This document shows, in pieces, positions 9,008-15,443 of a stretch of DNA of 64,000 nt; the first letter of the stretch is position 1, and every line of letters starts with the position of its first letter. The notes beneath the pieces were generated by a model. It saw only the letters and a list, made by a program, of their open reading frames with translations, was not told where the DNA came from and searched no databases. A program made the position numbers and the translations under genes. Source of the stretch: Streptomyces iranensis. GTDB lineage: Bacteria > Actinomycetota > Actinomycetes > Streptomycetales > Streptomycetaceae. The DNA lies in assembly GCF_017874715.1 (NCBI RefSeq), contig NZ_JAGGLR010000009.1, positions 310,001 to 374,000 of the forward strand, read 5' to 3'.

Positions 9008-9055
9008 GGCAGGCGCGCGGGTCCATCGCTTCGGCGATGCGCCCGCGCGCCTGCC
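9008..9055 (-). terminator. Strong hairpin terminator with TTCG loop
   Basis: A nearly perfect inverted repeat: arms 9008-9029 and 9034-9055 around the tetraloop TTCG (9030-9033). Only one internal mismatch and one G-T pair break the roughly 21-bp stem. It begins one base after the stop codon of the small gene ending at 9057, so it should end transcription of the MFS operon before the conservon. There is no T-run, which is common for Streptomyces terminators. Confidence 0.75.
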
Positions 9056-9056
9056 T

Positions 9057-9200
9057 TTACTCGAACAACTTGCTGCTTTTCTCCGCCAGTTGATAGAGGC
9101 CGTACAGAAACGGCACCGTCACCCACAGCCATGCCACGACCATCACCACGGGGGAACCCGTCTTGGTCGCGTTCGGCGAAGGGCCGTCTGCGTCAGTCAC
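9057..9200 (-). CDS. Small one-helix protein, putative MFS transporter small subunit
   Basis: A 47-residue protein starting at GTG 9200 (MTDADGPSPNATKTGSP). It has a single membrane helix, VVMVVAWLWVTVPFLYGLYQL, and a short charged tail KSSKLFE. It lies 4 bp after the stop of the OFA-type MFS gene, with a GGCGG-like ribosome site inside that short gap. Tiny proteins of this form regularly follow oxalate/formate antiporter-like genes in actinomycetes and are annotated as MFS small subunits; the role is unproven. A longer in-frame reading to 9284 would overlap the MFS gene and is less likely. The strong hairpin at 9008-9055 follows directly. Confidence 0.7.
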   Translation of the reverse strand: MTDADGPSPNATKTGSPVVMVVAWLWVTVPFLYGLYQLAEKSSKLFE

Positions 9201-9204
9201 CGGT

Positions 9205-10593
9205 TTACCGCCTCTCTGCCGGAATGGGATCGGGGGTTTCCTCCGGGGGTGCCGACTCCTCCCGGGCCGCCGGCTCCGGCTCATGGAACTTCGGATTCAC
9301 CGGACGTACCAGCTCGTTCGCGATGAAGCCGATGACGAGCAGACCCATCATGAGCGAGAACGAGAAGGTGTAGAGAGCCGGGCCGGAACGCCCGTCCTCA
9401 TGTGCGGAATCCGCGATGGAATCCACGATGAGCGGTCCGGCCACTCCGGCGACCGACCACGCGGTCAGCAGCCGGCCGTGGATCGCGCCGACCTGGTAGG
9501 TGCCGAACAGATCCTTGAGGTAGGCCGGAACGGTGGCGAATCCGCCGCCGTAGAACGAAAGGATCACCATCGTCGAGGCGACGAACAGCGCGGTGCTGCT
9601 GTCCTTCTCGAGCATGATGGTGAGGTAGAGCAGGGCACCGGCGCCCAGGTACAGCCGGTAGATGTTCTTCCGGCCGACCACGTCGGAGACCGAGGACCAC
9701 ACGAAGCGACCGGCCATGTTGGCCAGGGACAGCAGCGCGACGAACCCGGTGGCGGCGCTCGCGCTCACCGGACTCGCCGTGTCGTGGAAGAAGTCCTGGA
9801 TCATCGGGGCGGCCTTCTCCAGGATCCCGATACCAGCAGTAACGTTCATGCACAGCACGACCCAGAGCAGCCAGAACTGCGGCGTCCGCACCGCGTTCCT
9901 GGCCGATACGTTCGCGGTGGTGACGAGCGGCTTGCCCGCGTCGACGCGGGGCGTCCAGCCGGCCGGCCGCCAGCCCTCCGGCGGCACCCTCACCAGCACT
10001 ACACCCAGCGACATGAACACGGCGTAGGCCAGGCCGTGCACCAGGAACGTCTTGGCGATGCCACTGGTGTCACTGCCGAACGCCTTCAGCATCTCCGTCG
10101 ACCAGGGAGACGCGATCAGCGCGCCACCGCCGAAACCCATGATCGCCGTACCGGTGGCCATGCCCGGCCGGTCCGGGAACCACTTCATCAAGGTGGACAC
10201 CGGCGCGATGTACCCGATACCGAGGCCGACTCCGCCGATGCCGCCGTAGCCGAGGACGACCAGCCAGTAATTGCGCGTGGCGACGCCGAGCGCGGCGACC
10301 AGGAAGCCGGTCGAGAAGGCCACGAGCGCCACGAACATGGCCCAGCGCGGCCCCTTTTTCTCCACCAGCGTTCCCCCGAACGCGGCGGAGAGCCCCAGCA
10401 CCAGAATGCCGATCTGGAACGGGAGGGCGCTAGCCGTTCCCGAGATGTCTAGGGAATCCTCCAGGGGTATCTTAAAGACACTCCAGGCGTACGCCTGGCC
10501 GATGGAGAAGTGGATCGCAAGCGCCGCCGGAGGAATCAGCCAACGATTCCAGCCCGCGCCTGCGACGATGCGAGAGCGGTCGAGGAAACCCAC
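9205..10593 (-). CDS. OFA-family MFS transporter (oxalate/formate antiporter-like)
   Basis: A 462-residue, 12-TM major facilitator protein. IHFSIGQAYAWSVFKIPLE near the N-terminus is the hallmark of the oxalate:formate antiporter (OFA) family, and GIGGVGLGIGYIAPVSTLMKWFPDRPG is the conserved TM4-5 region. It should carry a small mono- or dicarboxylate across the membrane; the substrate is not fixed by sequence. It starts at GTG 10593 with an extended ribosome site GGAGGTAGG about 11 nt upstream. A one-helix partner gene follows. It is divergent from the DUF485/symporter pair, so two monoanion-type transport systems share one regulatory region. Confidence 0.9.
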   Translation of the reverse strand: MGFLDRSRIVAGAGWNRWLIPPAALAIHFSIGQAYAWSVFKIPLEDSLDISGTASALPFQIGILVLGLSAAFGGTLVEKKGPRWAMFVALVAFSTGFLVAALGVATRNYWLVVLGYGGIGGVGLGIGYIAPVSTLMKWFPDRPGMATGTAIMGFGGGALIASPWSTEMLKAFGSDTSGIAKTFLVHGLAYAVFMSLGVVLVRVPPEGWRPAGWTPRVDAGKPLVTTANVSARNAVRTPQFWLLWVVLCMNVTAGIGILEKAAPMIQDFFHDTASPVSASAATGFVALLSLANMAGRFVWSSVSDVVGRKNIYRLYLGAGALLYLTIMLEKDSSTALFVASTMVILSFYGGGFATVPAYLKDLFGTYQVGAIHGRLLTAWSVAGVAGPLIVDSIADSAHEDGRSGPALYTFSFSLMMGLLVIGFIANELVRPVNPKFHEPEPAAREESAPPEETPDPIPAERR

Positions 10594-11131
10594 AGATCAA
10601 CCTACCTCCGGCTTCTCGGGAACACCCCCGCAGACTGCGATCCTTGGCCTATCCAAACACCCCGGGGGAGGGAGTGGCGAGCCGGGAGCTGCCGTCATAT
10701 GCCAATGGCAGACGCACTGCCCAGGCGGCACGCTCACCGCACTCACGCTCGCGCACGATGGGACGTTCTACCCGAGATGAGGTTCTACCAGTGGCGACAC
10801 TTGGGACACAACGCCGGGTGCCGAAATGTCCTCAAGGCGCAACCCTGAGCATCCATCGGCAACCTGACACCAAGTCAAAAAGGACAACACGGGAAGGTGA
10901 GACAAAGTATTGGTTCAGCGACCTCTCCCGTCATATTCGAGATGGCGCCGAAGCCGGATGCGCACCCTGACACGTGCCCACCTGCGCCGGTGAGAAGCAG
11001 GTGCGACGTTGACTGCGTCCGGTGCCTTACTACACTTGCCGCGTCAAGGGCCCGCCGGTTGCCCTCCCCTGACGCCCGAGCGCGGGCGCCCCCGAACCGA
11101 CGTTTTCGTCAGAAAAACCCCGGAGAAAACC
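10594..11131. other. Divergent regulatory region between two carboxylate-type transporters
   Basis: A 538-bp gap between the minus-strand OFA gene and the plus-strand DUF485 gene. Short open frames here have poor codon bias and no ribosome sites, so I do not call genes. The plus-strand promoter at 11009-11036 is the only element I can support. No tRNA or riboswitch fold was recognised. Confidence 0.5.
11009..11036 (+). promoter_or_regulatory. Vegetative-type promoter for the DUF485/symporter operon
   Basis: TTGACT (11009-11014), a 16-nt spacer and TACACT (11031-11036) form a good HrdB-type promoter. It reads toward the gene starting at 11132, leaving a leader of roughly 90 nt with a GGAG ribosome site at 11122-11125. 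Confidence 0.6.
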
Positions 11132-11527
11132 ATGAATAAATCGGTGCGATCGCCCGCTTCCTTGCCATCCGAGCGGGCCACCGGAACGGGGTTCGCCGAT
11201 CGCGGTGACGACATCGGGGAGCCCGACTTCGAGGCGATCCAGCAGAGCCCGGAGTTCAAACTCCTGCGCAAAAGACTACTCTGGTTCATCTTCCCGATGA
11301 GCGCCTTCTTCCTGTGCTGGTACATGACCTTCGTTCTCTTCTCGGCCTACGACCACGACTTCATGAGCCGCAAGCTGTTCGGCGCGGTCAACACCGGCAC
11401 CGTTTTCGGTCTGCTGCAGTTCGTGACGACCATGGCGATCGTCCTGACATACCGGCGCTTCGCGCGCAAGAAACTTGATCCCCAGGTGGACACGATCCAC
11501 GAGCTGGCGGGAGTCGGCAAGGAATGA
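11132..11527 (+). CDS. DUF485 family membrane protein (symporter partner)
   Basis: A 131-residue DUF485 protein with two membrane helices: LLWFIFPMSAFFLCWYMTFVLF and TGTVFGLLQFVTTMAIVLTY. The typical family motif SPEFKLLRKRLLWFIFP precedes the first helix, and a basic segment RRFARKKLDP follows the second. DUF485 proteins are encoded immediately before acetate/monocarboxylate symporters (as in mctBC or yjcH-actP) and are taken as accessory subunits. The ATG at 11132 has GGAG six nt upstream, and its stop overlaps the ATG of the symporter gene (ATGA at 11524). Confidence 0.9.
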   Translation: MNKSVRSPASLPSERATGTGFADRGDDIGEPDFEAIQQSPEFKLLRKRLLWFIFPMSAFFLCWYMTFVLFSAYDHDFMSRKLFGAVNTGTVFGLLQFVTTMAIVLTYRRFARKKLDPQVDTIHELAGVGKE

Positions 11528-13119
11528 CAGTGCAGATCGCAGCCCGCGCGACCGGCAGCCCGATAATCAACCTGAGCGTCTTCTTCGCTTTCGTCGTCAT
11601 CACGCTGCTCGTCGTCTACAAGGCCACCAACAGGAATTCGACCACCTCCGACTACTACGCCGCGGGCAGCGCCTTCAGCGGCGTCCAGAACGGCATCGCC
11701 CTCTCCGGCGACTTCCTCTCCGCGGCCTCCTTCCTCGGCATCTCGGGGGCGATCGCCGTCCACGGCTACGACGGCTTCCTCTACTCCGTGGGGTGGCTCG
11801 TGGCATGGCTGGTCGCCCTGCTGCTCGTCGGCGAACGGCTGCGCAACACCGGGCGGTTCACGGTCGGCGATGTGATGGCCTACCGCATGAAGCAGCGCCC
11901 GGTGCGCGCGGCGGCGGCCAACGCCACCCTGGTGATCACGTTCTTCTACATGCTCGCCCAGATGGCCGGCGCGGGTGGTCTGATCGCCCTGCTGCTCAAT
12001 GTGCACAGCAAGGGCGGGCAGGCCCTCATCATCACCGGCGTCGGCCTCGTCATGGTCTTCTACGTCCTGGTGGGCGGCATGAAGGGCACCACCTGGGTGC
12101 AGATCATCAAGGCGGGCCTGCTGCTGATCTGCGTGACCTTCATGAGCGTGTTCCTGCTCGGCAAGTTCGGGTTCAGCCTCTCGGCGATCCTCGACCAGGC
12201 GTCGCAGAACAGCCCGCTGGGCGGCGAACTGCTCAACCCCGGCGGCTGGTACGGCAAGAACGCGATGGACCAGCTCGACTTCGTCTCACTCTCCCTGGCG
12301 CTGGTCCTCGGCATCTCCAGCCTGCCGCACGTGCTGATGCGCTTCTACACCGTGCCGGACGCCAAGGAGGCCCGGCGCTCGGTGGTGTGGTGCTCCTGGT
12401 CGATGTTCATCTTCTATCTGTCGATCCTGCTCGTCGGGTACGGCGCCACCGCGCTGGTCGGTTCGGACAAGATCGTGAACGCGCCCGGCGGCGAGAACTC
12501 CGCGGCTCCGCTGCTCGCCTTCGAGATCGGCGGTGCGATGCTCCTGGGCATCGTCTCCGCGGTGGCCTTCGCGACGATCCTGGCGGTGGTGGCCGGACTG
12601 ACCCTGGCCGCCTCGGCATCGTTCGCCCATGACGTGTACGCCAATGTGATCCGGAACGGAAAGGCCGATCCGCGGTCCGAGATCCGGGTCGCCCGTCTGA
12701 CGGCGCTCGTGATCGGCTTCCTGGCCATCCTCGGCGGCATCCTGACCAACGGCCAGAACGTCGCCTTCCTGGTGTCGCTGGCCCTGGCGCTCGCCGCCTC
12801 CGCCAATCTGCCGACGATCCTCTACACGCTGTTCTGGAAGCGCTTCAACACGACCGGGACGCTGTGGAGCATCTACGGCGGACTGGTGTCCGGCCTGGTG
12901 CTCATCATCTTCTCCCCCGCCATCTCCGGCAGCTCCACGTCGATCATCAAGGGCGTGGACTTCCACTGGTTCCCGCTCACCAACCCCGGACTGGTGTCCA
13001 TTCCGCTCTCCTTCCTCTGCGGCTTCCTCGGCACGGTCTTCAGCAAGGAGCCCGCGGACCCCAAGAAGCAGGCGGAGATGGAGGTGCGGTCGCTGACCGG
13101 CATCGGTTCGAAGGCTTAA
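11524..13119 (+). CDS. Sodium:solute symporter, acetate/monocarboxylate type (ActP/MctC-like)
   Basis: A 531-residue SSS-family cation symporter with about 13 membrane helices. Family features include TSDYYAAGSAFSGVQNGIAL (substrate/ion region of TM1-2), FLGISGAIAVHGYDGFLYS, FTVGDVMAYRMKQRPVR and SLPHVLMRFYTVPDAKEARR; the last is characteristic of the ActP/MctC branch. It likely imports acetate, pyruvate or propionate with a cation. It is translationally coupled to the DUF485 gene by an ATGA overlap. A strong hairpin at 13133-13157 follows the stop and separates it from the convergent genes. Confidence 0.92.
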   Translation: MTVQIAARATGSPIINLSVFFAFVVITLLVVYKATNRNSTTSDYYAAGSAFSGVQNGIALSGDFLSAASFLGISGAIAVHGYDGFLYSVGWLVAWLVALLLVGERLRNTGRFTVGDVMAYRMKQRPVRAAAANATLVITFFYMLAQMAGAGGLIALLLNVHSKGGQALIITGVGLVMVFYVLVGGMKGTTWVQIIKAGLLLICVTFMSVFLLGKFGFSLSAILDQASQNSPLGGELLNPGGWYGKNAMDQLDFVSLSLALVLGISSLPHVLMRFYTVPDAKEARRSVVWCSWSMFIFYLSILLVGYGATALVGSDKIVNAPGGENSAAPLLAFEIGGAMLLGIVSAVAFATILAVVAGLTLAASASFAHDVYANVIRNGKADPRSEIRVARLTALVIGFLAILGGILTNGQNVAFLVSLALALAASANLPTILYTLFWKRFNTTGTLWSIYGGLVSGLVLIIFSPAISGSSTSIIKGVDFHWFPLTNPGLVSIPLSFLCGFLGTVFSKEPADPKKQAEMEVRSLTGIGSKA

Positions 13120-13132
13120 GCGACAGGGCCCC

Positions 13133-13157
13133 AGGCGGTCCCGCTCGGGGACCGCCT
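13133..13157. terminator. Bidirectional hairpin terminator between convergent genes
   Basis: Perfect 10-bp arms AGGCGGTCCC (13133-13142) and GGGACCGCCT (13148-13157) enclose a 5-nt loop. It sits just after the symporter stop (13119) and touches the stop of the minus-strand gene ending at 13156, so it can serve both strands. Confidence 0.75.
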
Positions 13158-13686
13158 ACGGCCGAGGGGTCGTTCCGGGGGTGGTGGCAGTTCCCCTCCG
13201 GCTCTCCGACGGCACGGCCCGCGCCGAGGAGCCGGAGGCCGTCGACCGTCCGCGGGTGGGGACCTCCGCGCCGTCCCGGGGGCCGGATGTCTCGCTCCTG
13301 GGCCCGCGGCCGGGGCGCTTCCCCGCGGACTGGGACGGCGCCGACGGGGAGGGTGACGCCGAGGGGTCGGCGGGCGCCGACGGAAGCGGGGGCGTCGTAC
13401 GGCCGGTCGCGGGCGGCGGGGCGAGCGGGACCGTCGGGCGCGCGGGCGGCTCGGGTGCCGCCGCGCGGAGCGGCAGCGCGATGAGGGCGGCCACGGCGCA
13501 GGACACACCGACCCCGGCCGCGGTGCGGAGCAGCTTGCGGCGGGCCGCGGCGCGGCGGATCGCCTCGTACCGGCCCGGGGGCGGGCCGAGGTAGTCGGAG
13601 GAGGGCCGCAGGATCACCGCGAGGGGGTCGTCGGGCTCCCGCTCGGGGCCGAGGTGCTCCGGGCCGTCGTCACAGCGTGGGGTCAA
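13156..13686 (-). CDS. Single-pass membrane protein coupled to sigma factor, possible anti-sigma role
   Basis: A 176-residue protein of unknown family. The first ~50 residues are charged (RYEAIRRAAARRKLLR), then comes one membrane helix TAAGVGVSCAVAALIALPL, and the remainder (about 90 residues) is a Pro/Ser/Arg-rich, probably extracytoplasmic, disordered tail. It starts at TTG 13686 with AGGAG five nt upstream, and this start lies 17 bp inside the upstream sigma-factor gene. That coupling and the in-out topology suggest a sigma-factor partner, possibly an anti-sigma factor. It lacks a recognisable ZAS zinc motif, so this is inference only. Confidence 0.6.
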   Translation of the reverse strand: MTPRCDDGPEHLGPEREPDDPLAVILRPSSDYLGPPPGRYEAIRRAAARRKLLRTAAGVGVSCAVAALIALPLRAAAPEPPARPTVPLAPPPATGRTTPPLPSAPADPSASPSPSAPSQSAGKRPGRGPRSETSGPRDGAEVPTRGRSTASGSSARAVPSESRRGTATTPGTTPRP

Positions 13687-14161
13687 GGCTTCTCCTCAGG
13701 TGGACGCGGAGCAGTTCCCGGGCCGCGTGGAGGTCGGCCTTGACGGTTCCTTCCTTGCGCCCGGTCAGTACGGACACCTCCCGGATCGGCATGTCAGCGT
13801 AGTAGTGCAGCAGGATCGGGACGCGCAGCCGTTCCGGCAGCGACTGCACGAGCAGGCGCACCGACGGGTCGGACTGTTCGGTGTGGGGGCGGACGGCGGC
13901 TTCCGTGGTGGCCCGGCGCATGGCCCTGCGCTCGCGCTCCACCTTGCGCCAGTGGTCCCGGACGAGATTGGCCGCGGTGACGTAGAGGAAGCCGCGGGGC
14001 TCCTCCACGGACGTCCAGCGGGCCCAGAGCCGGGTGAACGCCTCGGAGGCGATCTCATGGGCCGTCTCGTCGTCGTCGACGAGCCGGCGGCACCAGCCGG
14101 CCAGGCGCGGGTAGAGGGCGGCGAACAGCTCGGACGCCGCCCTGTCACGGGACCGTTTCAA
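13670..14161 (-). CDS. ECF-type RNA polymerase sigma factor
   Basis: A 163-residue extracytoplasmic-function sigma factor. Region 2 is seen in ASELFAALYPRLAGWCRRLV through EAFTRLWARW and LYVTAANLVRDHWRK (the -10 binding helix). Region 4 is LPERLRVPILLHYYADMPIREVSVL with the helix-turn-helix GRKEGTVKADLHAARELL that contacts -35 elements. The start is uncertain. I use TTG 14161 (LKRSRDRAASELF), which begins where homologous proteins begin and has GGAG close by; GTG 14185 and a more distal codon at 14242 are alternatives. The next gene overlaps it by 17 bp and may encode a regulator of it. Confidence 0.85.
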   Translation of the reverse strand: MKRSRDRAASELFAALYPRLAGWCRRLVDDDETAHEIASEAFTRLWARWTSVEEPRGFLYVTAANLVRDHWRKVERERRAMRRATTEAAVRPHTEQSDPSVRLLVQSLPERLRVPILLHYYADMPIREVSVLTGRKEGTVKADLHAARELLRVHLRRSLDPTL

Positions 14162-14260
14162 CGCACTCCATGGTCGTGACGGCACTCGGCCGTGCGGGCA
14201 CTTCGTCAGGGGAGGATCCCGGGCCGCCGGTATGGGTTCCACGGGCCCGGGATCCGGGGG

Positions 14261-14869
14261 TCAGGGGCCGGCGGACGTCAGCGTGGCGAAGACGATCACG
14301 TTGTCGAGGTAGCCGTCGCCGGAGCGGGGGCCGCCACAGGTGATCAGCCGCAGCTCCGGGCGGTCCACGTTCCCGTAGACCTCGTCCGCCGGGAAGTCCG
14401 CCTTGGCCACGGTTCGTACGGCGCTGACGTCGAACTGTGCCGCCGTGCCGTTCTCCAGGCGCGCCTCGACCCGGTCGCCCCGGCGCAGCCGCGCCAGGTG
14501 ACGGAAGACCCCGTCGCCGTAGGCGCCGACCGTGACATGGCCGAGGATGACCGACGGGCCGAGCTGCCCCGGTGTCGGCGAGTGCCGGTACCAGCCCGCG
14601 CGGTCGTGGGCCGTGACCGGCGGGACCGCCACGCTCCCGTCCGGCGCCAGCCCCAGCCGGATGACCGGGGTGTCGACGCCGATGGCCGGGATCCGCAGCC
14701 CGACCGGGACCGAGCGCCCAAGGGGACGCGCCGCCTTCCCGGGGGTCGGCGGTGGCCTCCTCCCGGAGCTCGGTGCGGCCGTGGTCCGCCGGGCCGGGTG
14801 GCCCCCGCAGCCCGCGAGCAGCGAGGCCGCCGCCGCGGTGGCGAAGGCGCGCCTGGAGAACGGGGTCAT
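14261..14869 (-). CDS. Class F sortase
   Basis: A 202-residue sortase. Catalytic residues are visible: His111 in VILGHV, Cys178 in LRLITCGG, and a candidate Arg182 four residues after the cysteine. The core begins at VPVGLRIPAIGVDTPVIRLG, the usual class F opening. The N-terminus has SRR and a hydrophobic stretch ending in LLAGC (residues 18-21), which reads as a lipobox and would make this a lipid-anchored sortase; otherwise it is an uncleaved signal anchor. The ATG overlaps the stop of the preceding gene (ATGA), whose product carries a PNTG motif and C-terminal helix, so the pair probably forms a sortase and its own substrate. Confidence 0.9.
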   Translation of the reverse strand: MTPFSRRAFATAAAASLLAGCGGHPARRTTAAPSSGRRPPPTPGKAARPLGRSVPVGLRIPAIGVDTPVIRLGLAPDGSVAVPPVTAHDRAGWYRHSPTPGQLGPSVILGHVTVGAYGDGVFRHLARLRRGDRVEARLENGTAAQFDVSAVRTVAKADFPADEVYGNVDRPELRLITCGGPRSGDGYLDNVIVFATLTSAGP

Positions 14870-15243
14870 GCCCCGGTCGCCCGCCGGCGGCGGACGACGA
14901 GGACCGCCGCGCCGCCCGCGGCGAGCACGGCGGCGGCTCCCCCGCCGATCAGCGCGCTCTCGGTCCCGGACGACCCGGAGGACTCGTCCGTCACTCCGGT
15001 GTTCGGCGCGCCCTTCGGCACGACGGCGACCTGGCCGCGGTCCCGCTTCTTGGCCGGTTCCTCCCTCGGGGCCTGGGCGGCGGCGGTGGGCTTGCGGGTC
15101 GGCGCCTCGCTCGGGACCGGGCTGGCGGAGGCCGCGGGGGTGCGGCGGGGGGCGGGGGTCGCGTCGTCGGCGAACGCGGGCACGGTGGTCGCCAGTACGG
15201 CGGTGCACGCGAGTGTCATCGCGCTGAGGACAGTGCGGCGCAT
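14866..15243 (-). CDS. Sortase-dependent surface protein (probable substrate of adjacent sortase)
   Basis: A 125-residue secreted protein. A signal peptide is followed by an AFADD cleavage region (about residues 1-26). A Pro/Thr/Ala-rich, probably extended segment covers residues 27-75. The C-terminus has a sorting-signal layout: PNTG at residues 80-83, a Ser/Gly spacer, a hydrophobic helix (about 97-117) and the basic tail RRRRATGA. The motif is LPxTG-like but lacks the leading Leu (GAPNTG). The overlap with the sortase start strongly suggests the sortase acts on this protein. The ATG is at 15243. The function of the exposed part is unknown; it is too small to be an enzyme. Confidence 0.82.
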   Translation of the reverse strand: MRRTVLSAMTLACTAVLATTVPAFADDATPAPRRTPAASASPVPSEAPTRKPTAAAQAPREEPAKKRDRGQVAVVPKGAPNTGVTDESSGSSGTESALIGGGAAAVLAAGGAAVLVVRRRRATGA

Positions 15244-15443
15244 GGAGTCGCTCTCTTTCGTCGGTCCGCCCGGCAGTTCGGCGGGCTGGGTTACGGATCG
15301 AGCGGAGAGACGAGGCAGCGGCGCGGCGCGTTGTAAAGAGATGGCAAAGCGTGTCCGTCGGCCCTGCCGGGACCGGCATTTCGGGCCGAAAAGCGTCCAG
15401 GCCGGTCCGTGCGGACCGGCCTGGACATGGTGCTCGGAGCGGA

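Noticed and set aside
10594..11131. Small genes or an RNA gene in the divergent transporter region
   Set aside because: Short frames lack ribosome sites and codon bias, and no tRNA or riboswitch fold was recognised.
14261..15379. A single long minus-strand frame joining sortase and upstream sequence
   Set aside because: The sortase starts at ATG 14869; the upstream part is the out-of-frame shadow of the surface-protein gene, which has a clear signal peptide and sorting tail.
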